This document shows, piece after piece, positions 45,600 to 59,149 of a stretch of 64,000 nt of DNA. Positions within the stretch are counted from its first letter, which is position 1. The number at the start of each line of letters is the position of its first letter. The DNA lies in contig JADANN010000309.1 of the NCBI GenBank assembly GCA_018806985.1, positions 1-64,000 of the forward strand, written 5' to 3'. The DNA comes from Angiostrongylus vasorum (taxonomy: Eukaryota; Nematoda; Chromadorea; Rhabditida; Metastrongylidae). The notes under the pieces are model-generated. The model was not told the origin of the DNA, ran no database searches, and worked only from the letters and a program-made list of their open reading frames with translations. A program made the translations under genes and the position numbers.

Positions 45600-48110
45600 T
45601 GCATTTGAGTCCTTGACAGAAGACTTGATCATGTAGGCAACAGGATAAGGTATGACGTCATCGGACTGGCCGAGACGAGACGACGTCACCCATTCAAGAC
45701 CATCTATTACACTGCAGAAGAACTGTCCCTCGAAACATGCGACAGTAGAAGAGTGGCCGGCGTTCTTGTTCTCATCGACACGAATTTGGCCATGAACATC
45801 GATTCATTCAGACTGCTAACAATTAAACTGGAACGCTTGCGATTGAAGAGATGTGGATAAATACCGGCTTTGACAATTCACCGTCTACCCACCGACATCG
45901 GCGACGAATACGAAGTCAAAATGTCCTATGTGGATTTGGAGAATTTCTATGGAGAAGACCGCACAGTGTCATCACTGGAGACATTGCTGCTAAAAGTAAA
46001 ACCAGAAGAACGTCTGAAGAACGATACACTGGGACCCACAGATTAGAAGAGAATGAGCAGGATGATTGGGTGTCTGGGTTTACCACGATGACAAAGACCA
46101 TGATAACTCACAATTCCAGAAGCCATGCTTTCAGCGCTGAACCTAGAGCTCTTCTAGTGAAGAGTATCATACCGAAATAGACCACGTAAATTGAAGGTAT
46201 TTCCTAACCGATGTCGCTGTTGTCCGAATGTTCCACGCTTCCATGCTGGACTAGGGCTATCGCTTCCTCTGCGTAATATTCCATCTATCGCGAAAGGAAA
46301 AAGCTGTTAGGTTCATAAAACAAAACTCAAAACCAGCGTAAACTGAGATTTATTCAGTCCGTTAGTGGGCTGTTGGGAAGATACAATTATTGGTAATGTC
46401 GACGACGGATACGCCCTGCACATTCAACATTTCGTGTTAGCGCTGTGAGAGCTGAAAGTTCGAAAGTCGGCAAGGAACGTCTGTCTCCAGAAAAATTCCA
46501 ACTGAAGCGCCAACATCTAATCGCATGAGCTATATGCAACCGCTAGCTCATGTTCGACCTTGCAAAAAATGCAGACAAGCGATAAAAGAAGGTTTCAAAC
46601 AGAGAAGAGAAGCAGTTAATGCCAGAATTGCAGAGGCTGGGAAAAAGCATTCGAAAAGCCCACCGAAGCTTCGCCAATTACAAAACCGAGATTATTGCAG
46701 TCTGACACCCAGACCGAACAATTACAGCTTCCAGAAAGGCACCGAGGAAAATCGTCCACGATTACTACTCGGATCTGTTCAAAAACCACGTTATCCTGCC
46801 CACATTCGAAGAAATAAAGAAGGGTGGCTCCGTCGTCCCACCGGTTCTGCCTTCCGAAATGCGATATGCTGATTCGTCGGCGAAAAGTCGAACAGCTTCT
46901 AGTCCGGAGAGAATAAGATCTGAACAATTGAAAACCTTCCGCGGTTCCTCATCAATACATTGGCTCGGCTACTCACGTTCTACCTCTCAGAATGCAAAGT
47001 TCTTCTTCTTTGGAGGAGCAACAAGACCTTGTTTTTATTCATTAATGCTTAGCTCCATAATATCAGCAACTACTGCTAAATCTGCATGACTTCCATCGTC
47101 TGCAAACTCTTCACTTGACTCGTCCTCAACAGGAATGACATGACACGAAAAGATTCAATGCGATGGATTGCATTCAACACGATAACAATTCATTTATCAC
47201 GACAATAGAAGAGACAGCTTTGTTTCAATTCCATCAATTTACAGAAAGCCTTCGACTCAGTTGACACAGAATCAATCACGGAAGCTGTGGACAGCCAGGA
47301 CCGCTCCGCGGTACATAATGATTCCTTTTGAGCTATATAAAAACATAGCAACCAAAACGTCACCATTCCTCAGCCACATTAACGTCACGTAGAGAGGTTC
47401 AGCAAGACGATACCATCTCTCTAGAATTATTTTACCACTGCTCTCGAGGACGTCGTGCGAAAATTGAAATGGGACAATATAAGAGTGAAAATCGATGACC
47501 AACTATTTCTTCTTCTTCGCTTTACTGACAACGTGTTCTTATAACAGCAAGCAATAGTCAGTCGGAAAGAATCCTTGCCGACTTTGATGAAGCTTGTGGA
47601 AAGATTGGTCTTCGATTAAATCTCATAAAAAACGATGTTTATGAAGCATAGATTCGTTTAGTATGTCCCACTCAACGGAGTACATATTTGCGTATGTCAC
47701 GGTTCTTTCTATCTAGGCCGGGAATTAACATGATGGGCGGCTTTGCTCCAGAGTTGAGCAGGGAGAAAGCGCTCGGCTTAAGAAGCTTTCAAGAGCATCG
47801 AGGATGTAGTGAAGAGAACAACCATCACTCGACTCCCGTACGAATCTTTTCGACTCCAAGATTCTTCCTGCCTTAGCGTATGCGTCAGAAACCTGGTCGC
47901 TGGTAAGCAAGATGAATGATCGCTCAGCGTTATTGAACGCACAGTCGAGACGGACAATGCTAGGATGTCCCGTTTCACACAAGTAAGGGAAGGGATCCGA
48001 ATCTCACAGGCATAGTTTTTCAGAGTTCTTCGAAAAAAACCCTAGAAGAAAGACATAGCGCTCAACAAGACCCTAGAGCAAGCAGAACTCACTGGGCTAC
48101 CTTTGCACGC
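45600..48110 (+). mobile_element. RTE-type LINE remnant downstream of the patched-related gene
   Basis: An endonuclease fragment at about 45640-45850 includes DVIGLAETRRRHPFKT and RRVAGVLVLIDTN. The endonuclease-RT linker is at 46440-46860 and degraded RT at 46860-47300. RFTDN takes the place of FADD at about 47518, then LADFDEACGKIGLRLN at 47568-47640, and a C-terminal part in which only short scraps read through. Many stops and frameshifts; no intact ORF. Confidence 0.72.
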
Positions 48111-49534
48111 TAGGGGAGAAGCTGATGGTTTACCGGCGCTTGCTCGAGTCACTTGGCGACCAACAGGGCGACAGGTGACAAAGCGATAGTTGATGTAAAA
48201 TTTTGATTCTACGGAGCACTCGTAACTTATTTGTATATATTTATGTATGCATCTATAGATTCCAAAGCGCAAGCTGTAAAATAGCGCTTGAAGCAACGAT
48301 AAAAGGTTGTAGCAGCGAGACTTGTAAATGCTTCTAAAAGGTAAATCGTGTTGAAGCACATTGATAAACGTACAAGTTCTGGGCACTTAGTCATCATCTC
48401 ATCACAGCGAACTCTCCCTAGATCAATTTCGATGTCCAAATACAGATATTTCTGCGCCATCACCAGCTACATTCTCTTGGTGCCTACATTTTCAACAGCA
48501 ATAATCTCTCACCGTTAAAAGAACTTGTGCGAAAAACGGCTCTTTGCAAACTACCAATCGAACAGAATAGCTTTTCACTGGTGATTTCTGACAAATGCGT
48601 ACAGGACAAGTTATTAACTGAACGCAAGAAATACGCTAAAAAGGCTCTGTGTGCCAAAATAAACTATTCGCAAACGAATGCATGTGGTGCAATGCACTTC
48701 GTCCACTTTGCCCCCTACACATGCAGTGCTCAAATTGCACTTCGCGCGTTATGTATTAAGAAGAGTTTCGAGATGAAACGAAATGAAATGAATGAAAATG
48801 CTAACGAAATGGAAAAGTTGCTATACGAAAAAACGAAGCTGAGAATGAAACATCCTATTTGTGCTACTAACATTGTCTGTCGAATGATGCATGTTTCGTA
48901 AATGACACAAAAAACTTGGAAGGACGAATTTACTCTTCAGTTTAATTGCATATTCATTGCTCTCTGAACAGAAATGAAGCAAACCAAACAAAAATAGGTA
49001 GACGTCTCATGTACAGAACAAATTTGGAAGCATGTTTAAAGCAAATTGACAACGTGAAGAATGACAATGATATAAAACTTAGAAATAGAAGCGCTAAAAC
49101 TAAACTGATTCCAACACCAACAGTTTCCTGTTGTTCCTGTAACGAATAGAAGAAGAATAATTAATGCAATTGGTATGATGGAGTTTATGGTCTCCTCAAG
49201 TGTCTGAACAATGAGGAGAGCGAATCGGCAGCACTGATTAGACATGGAATGAATAGCAAACCATGGATTACACACAAGACCACGCACAAGATCATCGTTT
49301 TCACGAATGCCTGAAAAGATGTTCCCACATGAAGACAAAGTGAAGAGGCCATGATGGATTTCTGAATGCCGAAAACAAAAAACCTTAACCTGAGACATGT
49401 ATATGGTAACCATGAGTAGGGAGAGCACACAGAGACTTGTGCTGAGGGAGGCCTGAAGAGCTGGAAGCCCCACAGAAGAGAGACAGAAGCTCAACCGACT
49501 TTTGGTAGTAGTCGGTGGGCGGAGATGGTATTCT

Positions 49535-51585
49535 GGAATCACACATTTCAGCGGAGAAGAGAAGCTGCAAGAAAGGTTAAGAGGAGATCATAGCTTTATT
49601 CAAAATATATGGTAAAGTGGTCGATTTTATCCCGCCCCTTTAAATTCGTCAAAGCAATGAGATAGGTTTTTGTTTCCGTTACTGTTGTTTCTGCACAGAT
49701 TTGCTCTTCTGTTGCTTTTGCACAGATCTGCTAAGCCAGAATTTCGAAACAACTCTGAGAGACACTGAGTTGCCAAAGAGGTATGGAAGGATTTGGTACG
49801 TGTAGGTTTGGAATGAGCTTGACATCATCTAAGTAAAAAATCACCTTGAACTCACTGGAGTAGATTATCTTCGCTCGTTTAATAGGGTGGCAAGCACTGC
49901 TAACATACTGAGAGGCGATCAAGTATGCCGCGCTCAGATCCGGGCGAATTCAGAAAACGCGCCCCGCTTCTTTGTTTGATTGAGCTCTACCTTCGTGCAA
50001 ACCCAACCATATTTACGTATACTTCAATGGATTTGGTTGCCTGTACACAAATTCCATCCTCTACGCCGAAATTCTCCACCCAGTGAATCAGAAAATTCTC
50101 GGCAGTGGTTCGAAGTAGATGCTGGCCAATTAGCACAATCTTTGCTCTAGGAAATTACGAGAAGCAAACCTTCATTACACCTGGCTTCAAAAAAGCAGCT
50201 AAGAAGTAGCTTGCAACGGCAAGTGGAAAAACCAAAATAGACGTATTCCGATGAAGCCGATAGAATTCACGCACGGTAAGTTGACTAAGATGAAAGGCTA
50301 ACAGTTAAGGTCCTAGCTCCATTCTAAGCTGCCTGAGTGTTGAAGGACTACAGGGTGGTCTGCGTTTACAATGCAAGCACGACATTGAAGGTTTCCATTA
50401 AAAGCTCATAACGGAAACTAGAAGGAATGACTATGAAGTAATCGGACTGCTCAATCCAGAGAGATACAAGGGACTAAACACAGTGCCTGACAGTGTAGAA
50501 CTGCTTCCCGATGTGTATTATGGAGTCGATGTTCTTTCCAGTGCAAACTTTGGCATAGGCATCGATGACATCGGACCACTAACAACGCCCTCAGATACTA
50601 AAGAAATGTTGCGACTTCGGCTTTAATAGGTTCCATTGCTTACGATTCACCACCAGTACGAAAATATGGGCACGTTAAATAGGTTTCGAGAACATTTTCC
50701 CAGCATGCTCTAGAACATGCTTTCCACAACGTCATTACAAACGAATCCAACGCTAATATCGGAATCATGAGAACATCTATTGAGCTCACATATGATGGAG
50801 CGAACAAATTGACACATTGCTCAACCAACTCTGTTAACACCGTGGTAGCCGCCGGAGAGTATCACAGCAAAGTTGACCACCCATTGACCACATGATTGAT
50901 GGCACTGTTCGATAGAACTAGCTGAGAGACAGGCGAGACGAAGGACTCGCATGGTGTGACCGAGTTAATCCCTGGAAAGGGTAATAGCGCGTTCGTTCCC
51001 CGCCGCATACACCTGCGGTCCGGAGTTTTGCAGATATCTCGAGAACATTGTGGTCGTTTCACGCATCATACCCTGCCGTGAAAACTTGTGCAAGGCAGTA
51101 AATAAAAAAGTCAACAAAGTTCACCACATCTTCATTAACGAATGGCTTTGCTTAATTGCTGTTGTCTCAAAAGTCGACAACCCTAATTCGGCCATGCCTT
51201 CTTTTGTGAAGGACTTTTTTTCAAATATCAACAAGAAGACTTTGGAAGCTGAAGCAAATCGCCACTATCAGCACAGATTGTTGACTTTTACAGGTTTGGA
51301 AGGAGACGCTTTGTCAACATATCAAACTGTTAACATCACTGCTCTCCAACGTTTCGACAAAAACAGTTATTTACATTAAAAAGAGCATTAAGGAAGATTT
51401 CTCTTCCTATCTACAGCACAATGTTCGCTAAATAGAATGGGAAAAAAATATTTGTATATATGTAATTACAAATACACATTTTTTTCTACCAAGGATCAAT
51501 TTCCCATTTTTTTAGTTTTTTTTCAACGAATGCTTACTGCGAATTAGTTTAAGAAAATAGAAATGATTACAACGGTGAGTTATTA
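49535..51585 (-). other. Large intron of the PTR pseudogene
   Basis: Holds one S3 unit. 50400-50600 has a protein-like plus-strand stretch (LLPDVYYGVDVLSSANFG) that might be a retroelement protease scrap; not established. Confidence 0.35.
50920..51110 (+). repeat. S3 single unit
   Basis: CTAGCTGAGAGACAGGCGAG, then CATGGTGTGACCGAGT, B-box-like GCGTTCGTTCCCC, CGGTCCGGAGTTTTGC, and a tail CAAGGCAGTAAATAAAAAAG. Confidence 0.62.
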
Positions 51586-51779
51586 CCAGCACTGTGATAG
51601 TGGAACGATACATGAGCTGGAATATCTACGGAAAATCCTATAGATATGATTAGAGCAGCCATAACAATTGGATCAAGTTCCGTGCCGGTCCATGAGAGGA
51701 TGCCAAGAATACCTTAACTATTGAAACATTATATGTAGAAATTCATATACAGAAGCATGTAAGAATGTGTTGAGCAGTG

Positions 51780-52455
51780 GCTAAAGCTTCTTCGCTATGG
51801 GCATGCTCGCATGGTGCGCATGTGCATTCATTCGATTCCGCGCTTGGGCTAAGCAAACAGTCACAAAAAAATGCTATCAGACTTGTCTACGAGAAGGAAA
51901 AATCGTTGAGTTAGCACATGAATGGACCCCTATAAGTCATTGTATAGACTATGAATTCGGTTAAGATGATGCTGAGATATTTGCAAAACTCTGGACCGCA
52001 GGTGTCTGCAGTGGGGAACGAACGCGCTATTGTCCCTTTCCGGCGAGTAACGAGTTCACCACCACAACATGCGGGTCCTTCGTTTCGCCAGTCTCTCAGC
52101 TAGTTCTATTGATCTGCGCCATCATCAATCACCCGTCAACGGGACTGATCTAGATCAATAAAACTAGCAGAGAGACAGGCGAAACGAAAGACCCACATGG
52201 TGTGGTGGTGAACGCGTTACTCGCCGGAAAGACAACAGCGCGTTCGTTCCCCACCGCAGGCACCTGCGGTCCGGAGTTCTGCAAATTTCTCAACATCATC
52301 TTAGTTGTATTTCACATGATACCCTGCCGTTAAAAAAATAAAAGTAGACAGCAAATAAAAAGGTTGAGATTATGAATTCGATTATCTACACGAGGCTTGA
52401 TCGAGTCGAGTACATGAGATATCCCTCAAAGATTAATCAACGCCGAACGCTTTAT
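51780..52455 (+). repeat. S1 SINE split by an S3 palindrome
   Basis: The degenerate head and middle (51780-51959) and the 3' part (52371-52455, ending AACGCCGAACGCTTTATC) are separated by a 411-nt S3 insertion flanked by TATGAATTCG on both sides. Confidence 0.65.
51960..52370. repeat. S3 palindrome inserted in an S1 SINE
   Basis: Two units head to head: GATGATGCTGAGATATTTGC on the left, CAAATTTCTCAACATCATCT on the right, with CTAGTTCTATTGATC/GATCAATAAAACTAG in the centre. TATGAATTCG flanks it at 51950-51959 and 52371-52380. Confidence 0.68.
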
Positions 52456-53299
52456 CGATTCTATTACAACAACACATAGATGAAACAAACGACTAGGGGT
52501 TTAGAGTTCACTAGTTCAAGGCACAAAAGCGGTAGCAAACGTCTTCCATGAAGGGTTTTCTATTTTAGTATCCAGGCGATATGATAGCTACGAACAGCTC
52601 ATCGGACTCTGCCGTTGCACAGATTTGATCTTAACTAGCCAGCTAATGGATTGATATCGTCATTAATTTGTTTATCTTTCATTATGTTTATTTTCACATC
52701 TTTAAATGAATTTGTTTCATCATTTTCCCCTCATTTAAACGTCATTTATTCCACTTATAATGTCGAGCTCTCTTTCAGCTGGAGAGGCACTGTAATAGTG
52801 ATAACTACAAGTCGTATATCACAGTTTGAGACCCAGCAGTACTTTATCCACCTAGGTGAGAATGGCATGTGGATGCGAAACAGTAATATTCAAAAATGTT
52901 AGACAACTGAAAAGAGCAAAATTTCTACCTGCCATTATACTTGTGATTACGCCAATTGTAATCACCACAGTGAAGAAATCGCACATGAAGATGAAACACA
53001 CAATCGCCATGCAGCAGATCGTCGCCACACATGACTGAAGTAGAAAACAATCCAGTGGAAGATGAAGCTTTTCATAAAATTCTTCACAAGCCGTGAAAAT
53101 TCTAGCACTGGCTTAACACCCAAAGCCAGAAGCTGGTTTTTGAACGACAGATGATAATTTCTCCATTGAAAAGAGCAATGGAGGAGTTAGAAACACTACA
53201 GACTTATAGAAGAAACTTAGCTGCGTATACACAGTTTTTTATATTTATAAAACTATACTTTTCTAGATTTGTTTGGAGTTGAAATTTTCGGAAAACTGA

Positions 53300-53470
53300 A
53301 AGTAAATTCAAATTTTCGGAAATTCCCACTGCAGAGGAAGCAGCTGCAAATCCGAACGGCACATTTCGGAACGCCCCCCTCTCACACTGGATGAGATGTC
53401 AACTGTTCAACTGCTTTCGTGCTCGAAATACGAGCCTTGACCAAAAAATGATGAGAAAAGAACATTCCAT
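53300..53470. repeat. Dispersed repeat shared with 63840-63985
   Basis: Common path: AAATTTTCGGAAATTCCCA / GAAATTTCCAGTGGAAAAGC, AGCAGCTGCAAAT / GCAGCTACGAACA, GCTTTCGTGCTCGAAATACG / GCTTCCGTGTTTGAAATCCG. No coding content seen. Confidence 0.4.
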
Positions 53471-53564
53471 GAATTTAGGCAGTCAAGGTTTCCTTTGTGG
53501 AATCTCAGAACTTGTAACTTGTAGGCGATGTAATCCCCTGTAGATTCCAGTGTTTTTTATACTA

Positions 53565-53985
53565 ATCATTATGGCTCCCTCCCCTACGGTTTACCGCCTC
53601 ATCGCGGCTTGGAGGTGTTCCTAGGTGTCGGACTGCGATGAACAGCGGGAATATTCATCCCCGACAAGGTATCCCAAGATGAGAAAAAGTCTGGCCTTCA
53701 CATCAGAAAGCTTAGCTAATAGTAAAGCAGTACCAAGATCGACCACCGTGTTACCAAGCTAGTCGCATGGTAGCAAACCTCCCTCCTATCAGCGAGGTAG
53801 ATGACTGCCTGTGGTGGTGACGACCTGAGGCAAATTTCGGTTAGGCTGACCTCACGACTCCAGCTAAACACAATAGCGAAACTATCAAAACTCCAAAAAC
53901 TGGAGAATATGTTGGGGCCTGCACAACCAGTGAGGACGGGCCGTCCAAGTATCCAAGTACTATAGTTTAACACGAGCCACAATGA
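53565..53985 (-). repeat. R4 repeat, minus strand
   Basis: Second long copy (CGGTTTACCGCCTCATCGC to GGACGGGCCGTCCAAGTATC). Lies in an intron of the PTR pseudogene. A further scrap may be at 55165-55260. Confidence 0.65.
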
Positions 53986-54224
53986 AATTGGCCATTATTT
54001 TTTGCAAAAAATGCATTGCAACGTCCATCTTCGGGAATGTATTAATCCAAAGACATACCACAGCTGTACGGCCCGTTCCAGGTTCAGAATCAAAACCAGC
54101 ACTGATTTGACGTAAACGCAAACTACCATCAGCTCAGCGTTCTTCCACTAGGTAGCTTAATCCGTTACCAAATGTTTAATTCAAAAGTTTGAAGGTTTCA
54201 TAAGTGTTTACTTCTTATTTTCTG

Positions 54225-54410
54225 CCTTCCATAATTTTTATGGCAGGGTATTAAGCGAAATACAACCACAATATTGCTGAGATATTTGCAAAACTCCGAC
54301 CGCAGGTGCCTACGGTGGGATGCGAACGCGCTATTGTCCTTTCCGAGGAGTAACGCGTTCACCACCACACCATGCGTGTCCTTCGTTTCGCCTGTCTCTC
54401 AGCTAGGTTT
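54225..54410 (-). repeat. S3 single unit inside the minus-strand patched-related copy
   Basis: Minus strand; TTGCTGAGATATTTGCAAAA and CCTTCGTTTCGCCTGTCTCT. Confidence 0.62.
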
Positions 54411-56139
54411 CATAAGTGTTAGGGATGATTAAAATCACGACGCTATGAACGGTAGTGATGTGACAGTTACTTCTCTCCATTCTTTTTTCGTAAAGCGCGC
54501 TAAGGAAAACTGGAGGGTTTCTCACCCTGCCAGGTGTCAGTCGGTATATTTTCAATTAAATCCAGGTAGATACCATCGTCGTAGTAAACAGTAGTATTGA
54601 ATTCGGGTCTGAGAGATGAAAACATTAACAATCATCCAAGGAAGAATTAACAAAAAGAATTAATTAACAAAAAACAATCAAAATTAACTAATCAATTAAC
54701 AGATTAATCAAAATTAAAATTAACGAAAAATTAACAATCTTTATTTTTATAACAAATGCGGTGTCTGAAGTTGTTATTGACTTACGCATAACGATCCACT
54801 ATTGAACGCCATCGTTTCAACATCATGTCGCGATTTCTCCAATCCTTAAGGTCGTCTCCATGGTAAGCAGTTGTGAGGAAGAACTTCTCTAATACACTGA
54901 AATTGGAAAATATAGGGAATAGAAAGTTAGAAAGAACTAGACAGGTATTTTTTGGAAAAAGCTTACGTTGCGTTGTCCTGCCTAAAGTGCAGGAAGCCCT
55001 CGCCAGTACTTGTATTCAGGCCATTCTAGGAACGAAGGAAGGTCGTTGAAGTTTAGAGTGTTCGGATCTGAAGGATTTCCTTATGGTCCCGTATATTTCT
55101 GGTCTATAATGGCAACTAGCTGATGCTTGTGCATAGCACCATACCACACCACAGCACCTCTGATAGTTGCTAACCGCCTTAATGGGCTTGTCGGCGTTCC
55201 TAGGTTCGAACTATGGTGAACAGCAAAGGGTTCATTCTTTAAGGGTGATCAACCAAGGTTGTTATTTCTATATTTCGATGTGGATGCTCGGCCGATACTT
55301 CCAGTGCTATCATAGAGCCTCGCAAGACACGGCATGATGCCTTTTTCGGAATTAACAGTGAAAAAAAGAAGGCGCTATTATAACAAAGTGGCATAAAAAG
55401 CTGATGCTTTCCGTGCTACCCAAGCCCACTTGTTTTGACCCATTTAATTGTGACGCGAAGAAAGAACGAAAAGACACTGTTTTTCACTCGAATTTCTCGA
55501 TTAATAACAAAATTTACTGGTAAGGGTAGCGCTGCAAATAAGAATGAGCAAAATTAAATATTTTCTTGAACACCTGCCCCCCATCTTGATCAGTGTACAA
55601 AACAGCTTTCTCGACAACTATAAGAAGATTCTTTACCTCTAGCCAATGTACCCTCTTCAGTTTCAAGTTCGCTCATGCCTTTTTCGTAATCGGCGAAGTC
55701 TCGAATGAAGTAGTTCGTGCTCTGCTTCCCCCAAGACCCCGGTAATGACTCTAACTCGGTCACAAACGAGTTTAACCTGAACGTTAAGTCTTTTAACATG
55801 AAACGCCAACTGCTTGGTTAACGACAAAGCAGACCTTTCCAGTCGAGATTGATCCGATAGGTTGCCAGGTTTATTGACGAACAAAGTGGCATATGTGAAT
55901 TCAGGGATGACGAAAGAAACTCGCAGATGGTCCATCTGTGAAAAAGATCGTTCGGAGATTATATCAGAAATCATCAAAAGTGTCCACATTGGTAGCAAAC
56001 CACTTCTTTATATTGTCAATCGCCCTATATAAAGTCCCGTAAAACCAACAATCGCTTCTTATAATAAGACCAAGAGCAAATGATAAAGTGCAGGCCATTA
56101 TGGATTCTGTGCAAAATGTGCTACAGCACAGTACGACAG

Positions 56140-56295
56140 AGGAAGAGAGAGGGGGCAGAAAAGGAGGGACAAAGAGGAAGAAAGATGAGGAGAGAGTGAA
56201 GACAGGTAGAAATAAAGAGAAAGAAGGAGAGAGAGGAGGCAAGCAAGGAAGAGAGAGGGGAGAGAGAAAAAAGAGAGTGGGTGAAAAAATGAATT
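56140..56295 (+). repeat. Purine-only (GA-rich) tract
   Basis: About 150 nt almost without C or T on the plus strand (GAGAGAGG, GGAAGAAAG and similar). It lies in an intron of the minus-strand PTR copy, so on the transcribed strand it is a long pyrimidine run. Confidence 0.85.
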
Positions 56296-57024
56296 TTGTG
56301 TATGAATATGGAGGAGGAACACAAAGGCTCTGACCTCTCGTAGTGGCGAATCACTGGCGAAAAAGCTTTCTAGGCGTAAGATTGATCGGCATTTGCATGA
56401 TACCCTAAAACTATCAAGCTGCAGATCATAATTGGCCTTTACAAATTCATATGAATACTGAATAAATTAAATGACGTAGACGACCAAAATGGTGTAAAGA
56501 CTGTACTGATCTTGATAGAAATCCCAAGGAAAGCGATCCACACAAGGATGACAGTCAAATCGAAAGATTTGTTGGTCACCATCTCCACGTACTGGTCCAG
56601 GAATGTCGACAGGTGGCTGGAAAGTCTATCCTGAAGCGACAGGACCGATTTCTGCAACAGTTGGATCATAGTATGCGTTCTATCGAAACAATGAATGCAC
56701 GCTCTACGAACCTTCTCAATGCTGTCAGCGGATCTGTCGCCTCTGCACTCGATCTTCTGGGTAAGGCTGTTTTTGTGTTCGTTTTCCAGCTCGAAATGCC
56801 CAGTGAGAACCATCACCGCACTGTAGAATGTGATCTAAGAGCAAAACGATGGAAATCAGAAACGATTTCGCTCCTCGCCGCTCCCACTTCTCCTCTTGTC
56901 AACTTCTGCTGAAGGTTTTTTGAGGAAGGGGAAAAGCTTCAATAATATTTTCAGATGAATTCCGTTCAGCTACTAACGACGATCCGAAGGTTTGAATATC
57001 ATATATTACTGTTATTGACTTAAA

Positions 57025-57292
57025 GGGGCGCATTTGGCGTAGTGGTCAGAGACGACTTTCAATTCACGCGGGATCAATTCCCGCGCCCTGCACCACCAAG
57101 CCTTCCATCCCAGCTGGGTCGGCAGATTGGTACTAGACTTGTCTGGGAGGATAGCAGCACTGGCTCGATACAGCGGTAGACCACCGCGAGTCATTGTAAA
57201 GGCCAGATATACATTCAATCACCTCCAACGATGCTTAATGAAGTCGAATGCATGGCGCATCCTTCAGGGATTCATCAACGCTGAGAGCTTTA
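57025..57292 (+). repeat. S1 SINE inside the minus-strand patched-related copy
   Basis: Full length; A box TGGCGTAGTGG, B box GGGATCAATTCCCGC. Confidence 0.82.
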
Positions 57293-58170
57293 TGCTTAAT
57301 CCTTTTATTGCTATTGATAAATATTCTGTCGCATATTTGAATCTTTTGCACTGACTTGTTAACTGTTCACTTTAAACGACTTGCCGCCAAGCTTTCATAA
57401 TAAGCTTATTACCTGGACATTTCTACGAACTACTATCTACTCTAAAGAACAGATCGAGGACATCTACTAAGAAACCGACAAAATTATACTGAACATAGTT
57501 AACAGATGAAATTTGACCTGATATATGAAGTCAACGAATATGCTGGCAGCATTTCCGTAGCATAACAACGTGATCTCTGGAGAGCTGGTGAATGCTCCGA
57601 CGGCATCTGCAGAGATATTTGTCAACGCACTGATCATTATCGCTGGCCCAGTCTCAGAGAGCACCTGAAAAGTAGCGGAACTGGCTCCGTAGTGCTTGCT
57701 CAGTACCATGGTGCACACCTGAGCTAGACGATATGCAGCGCAATCCTCTTTCACCGGATTCTGTCTCAATTCCTTAGTGACTCTCTGCCATGAGTGAATC
57801 ATCAAATATGCATCGTCCACTCCTAAACGACTTCTCACGAACACCCTTGAGAAACCCACTCATTTACTGCCTACAGTATTTTCTACAAGGTTCATGTTTT
57901 GCTTCCGAAAATTATCGTGTAGGAATATGCCTGCCTCTTCCCTACGCCGTATGAAACACATACAACGCGAACAGTCTGAAATACACGTCCAAGCTTTTTT
58001 CGTACTTTTAATTCCACAATTCGACTTTTTTAAAGAATTGTTTGATATTTGATATTTTATGTTTGAACAGTCCTTTTTGTTCGTTTGTTCAAGGATATCA
58101 CCAGCCACGGTGCTTTTGATCTTTCATAATTGGTTCCGGAACACGCATATTTAAACTCTTCACCAAAGTA

Positions 58171-58441
58171 GGCCGCGTGTGAGCCAGTGGTCGGAGGCGC
58201 CCTGCAACACCCGCGTGGAAACGATCACCGTGCCCATGGCCCACCAAGCCTTCCATCCCTACGGGATCGGCAAATTGCTGCTAGACTTGTCCTGGAAGAG
58301 AGCAGCACTGGCTCAATACATCGGTAGGCCACCACGAGTCATCGTAAAGACCAGATATGCATTCAACCACCTCCAACGATGTTTAATAAAGTCGAATGCA
58401 TGGCGTATCCCTCAGCGATTGATCAACGTCGAGGGCTTTAT
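58171..58441 (+). repeat. S1 SINE inside the minus-strand patched-related copy
   Basis: Full length; starts GGCCGCGTGTGAGCCAGTGG; small changes in both boxes. Confidence 0.82.
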
Positions 58442-59149
58442 CTTCATGCACTCTAGGTGAAAGCCCATGATTGACTATAGGGCAGGTAAGCAAAGAAAAA
58501 GTGGTAGTTGCACAAACTGCCGGCTCAGTAGATGGCTACAGTCCCGAAGAATATTCGTCTGAGTAAAGTGTCTGTCTTCCTCTACAACAGCACGTCGATT
58601 ATTCGACAAATGTTCAGTACCTACTAAAATACTTAGACTTCCTTCCAGAAGCGGTACGTTCCCCTTGCACTTTCTCCGTCTTTTGCAATGATGACAAGTC
58701 GTCTAATTCATTGCTCCGCGTCCACTGGATCTTTCACAACAATCAACCTCGACTGCATTAACAGCTTCCACTTGAGAATAAAGCTGTATGATAAGCAGCG
58801 AATCGTCCAGAGATTCAACGATACGAACAAACTCTGTTTAATAGTCTTGTTTTTTTGGGTAAATCATAATATGAAGAAGATAACTTCTCTTGTACACTGT
58901 TCAGTGCAATACCAGTGCAAAGAATGTTATCGATTTAATTCATATTTATCTCTGACAAATTTTTTTTGTAAAAATAAGCACTTGAAAAGGATATAGGATG
59001 TATATGAACCATATTTTTTGCCAATGTGCAAAAATTACAACGTCAACTTTCTATTGCCCTCGCAGCAGCTTTTTTTCCACATAGATGTGAAACCTGCCAC
59101 CACCTAGTTTACCGATGTACTCCCCCTCAGCAGTCTCCTTCAGTGAGTG

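Larger units (their letters stand above)
42461..49184. other. Region between the convergent patched-related copies
   Basis: S3, R4, S1, R5 and RTE remnants. No clear AATAAA close to either PTR stop (first one on the plus strand near 43094). A TTG-initiated open frame at 48527-48901 is A-rich and unrecognised; 48000-49150 is otherwise blank to me. Confidence 0.5.

Noticed and set aside
48527..48901. 124-codon plus-strand open frame
   Set aside because: Starts at TTG, A-rich, Lys/Asn-biased, with no homology I can recognise and no flanking exons.
56088..56354. Overlapping open frames rich in Glu/Arg/Lys (plus) or Ser/Leu/Phe (minus)
   Set aside because: Low-complexity purine tract; no homology, no splice context.
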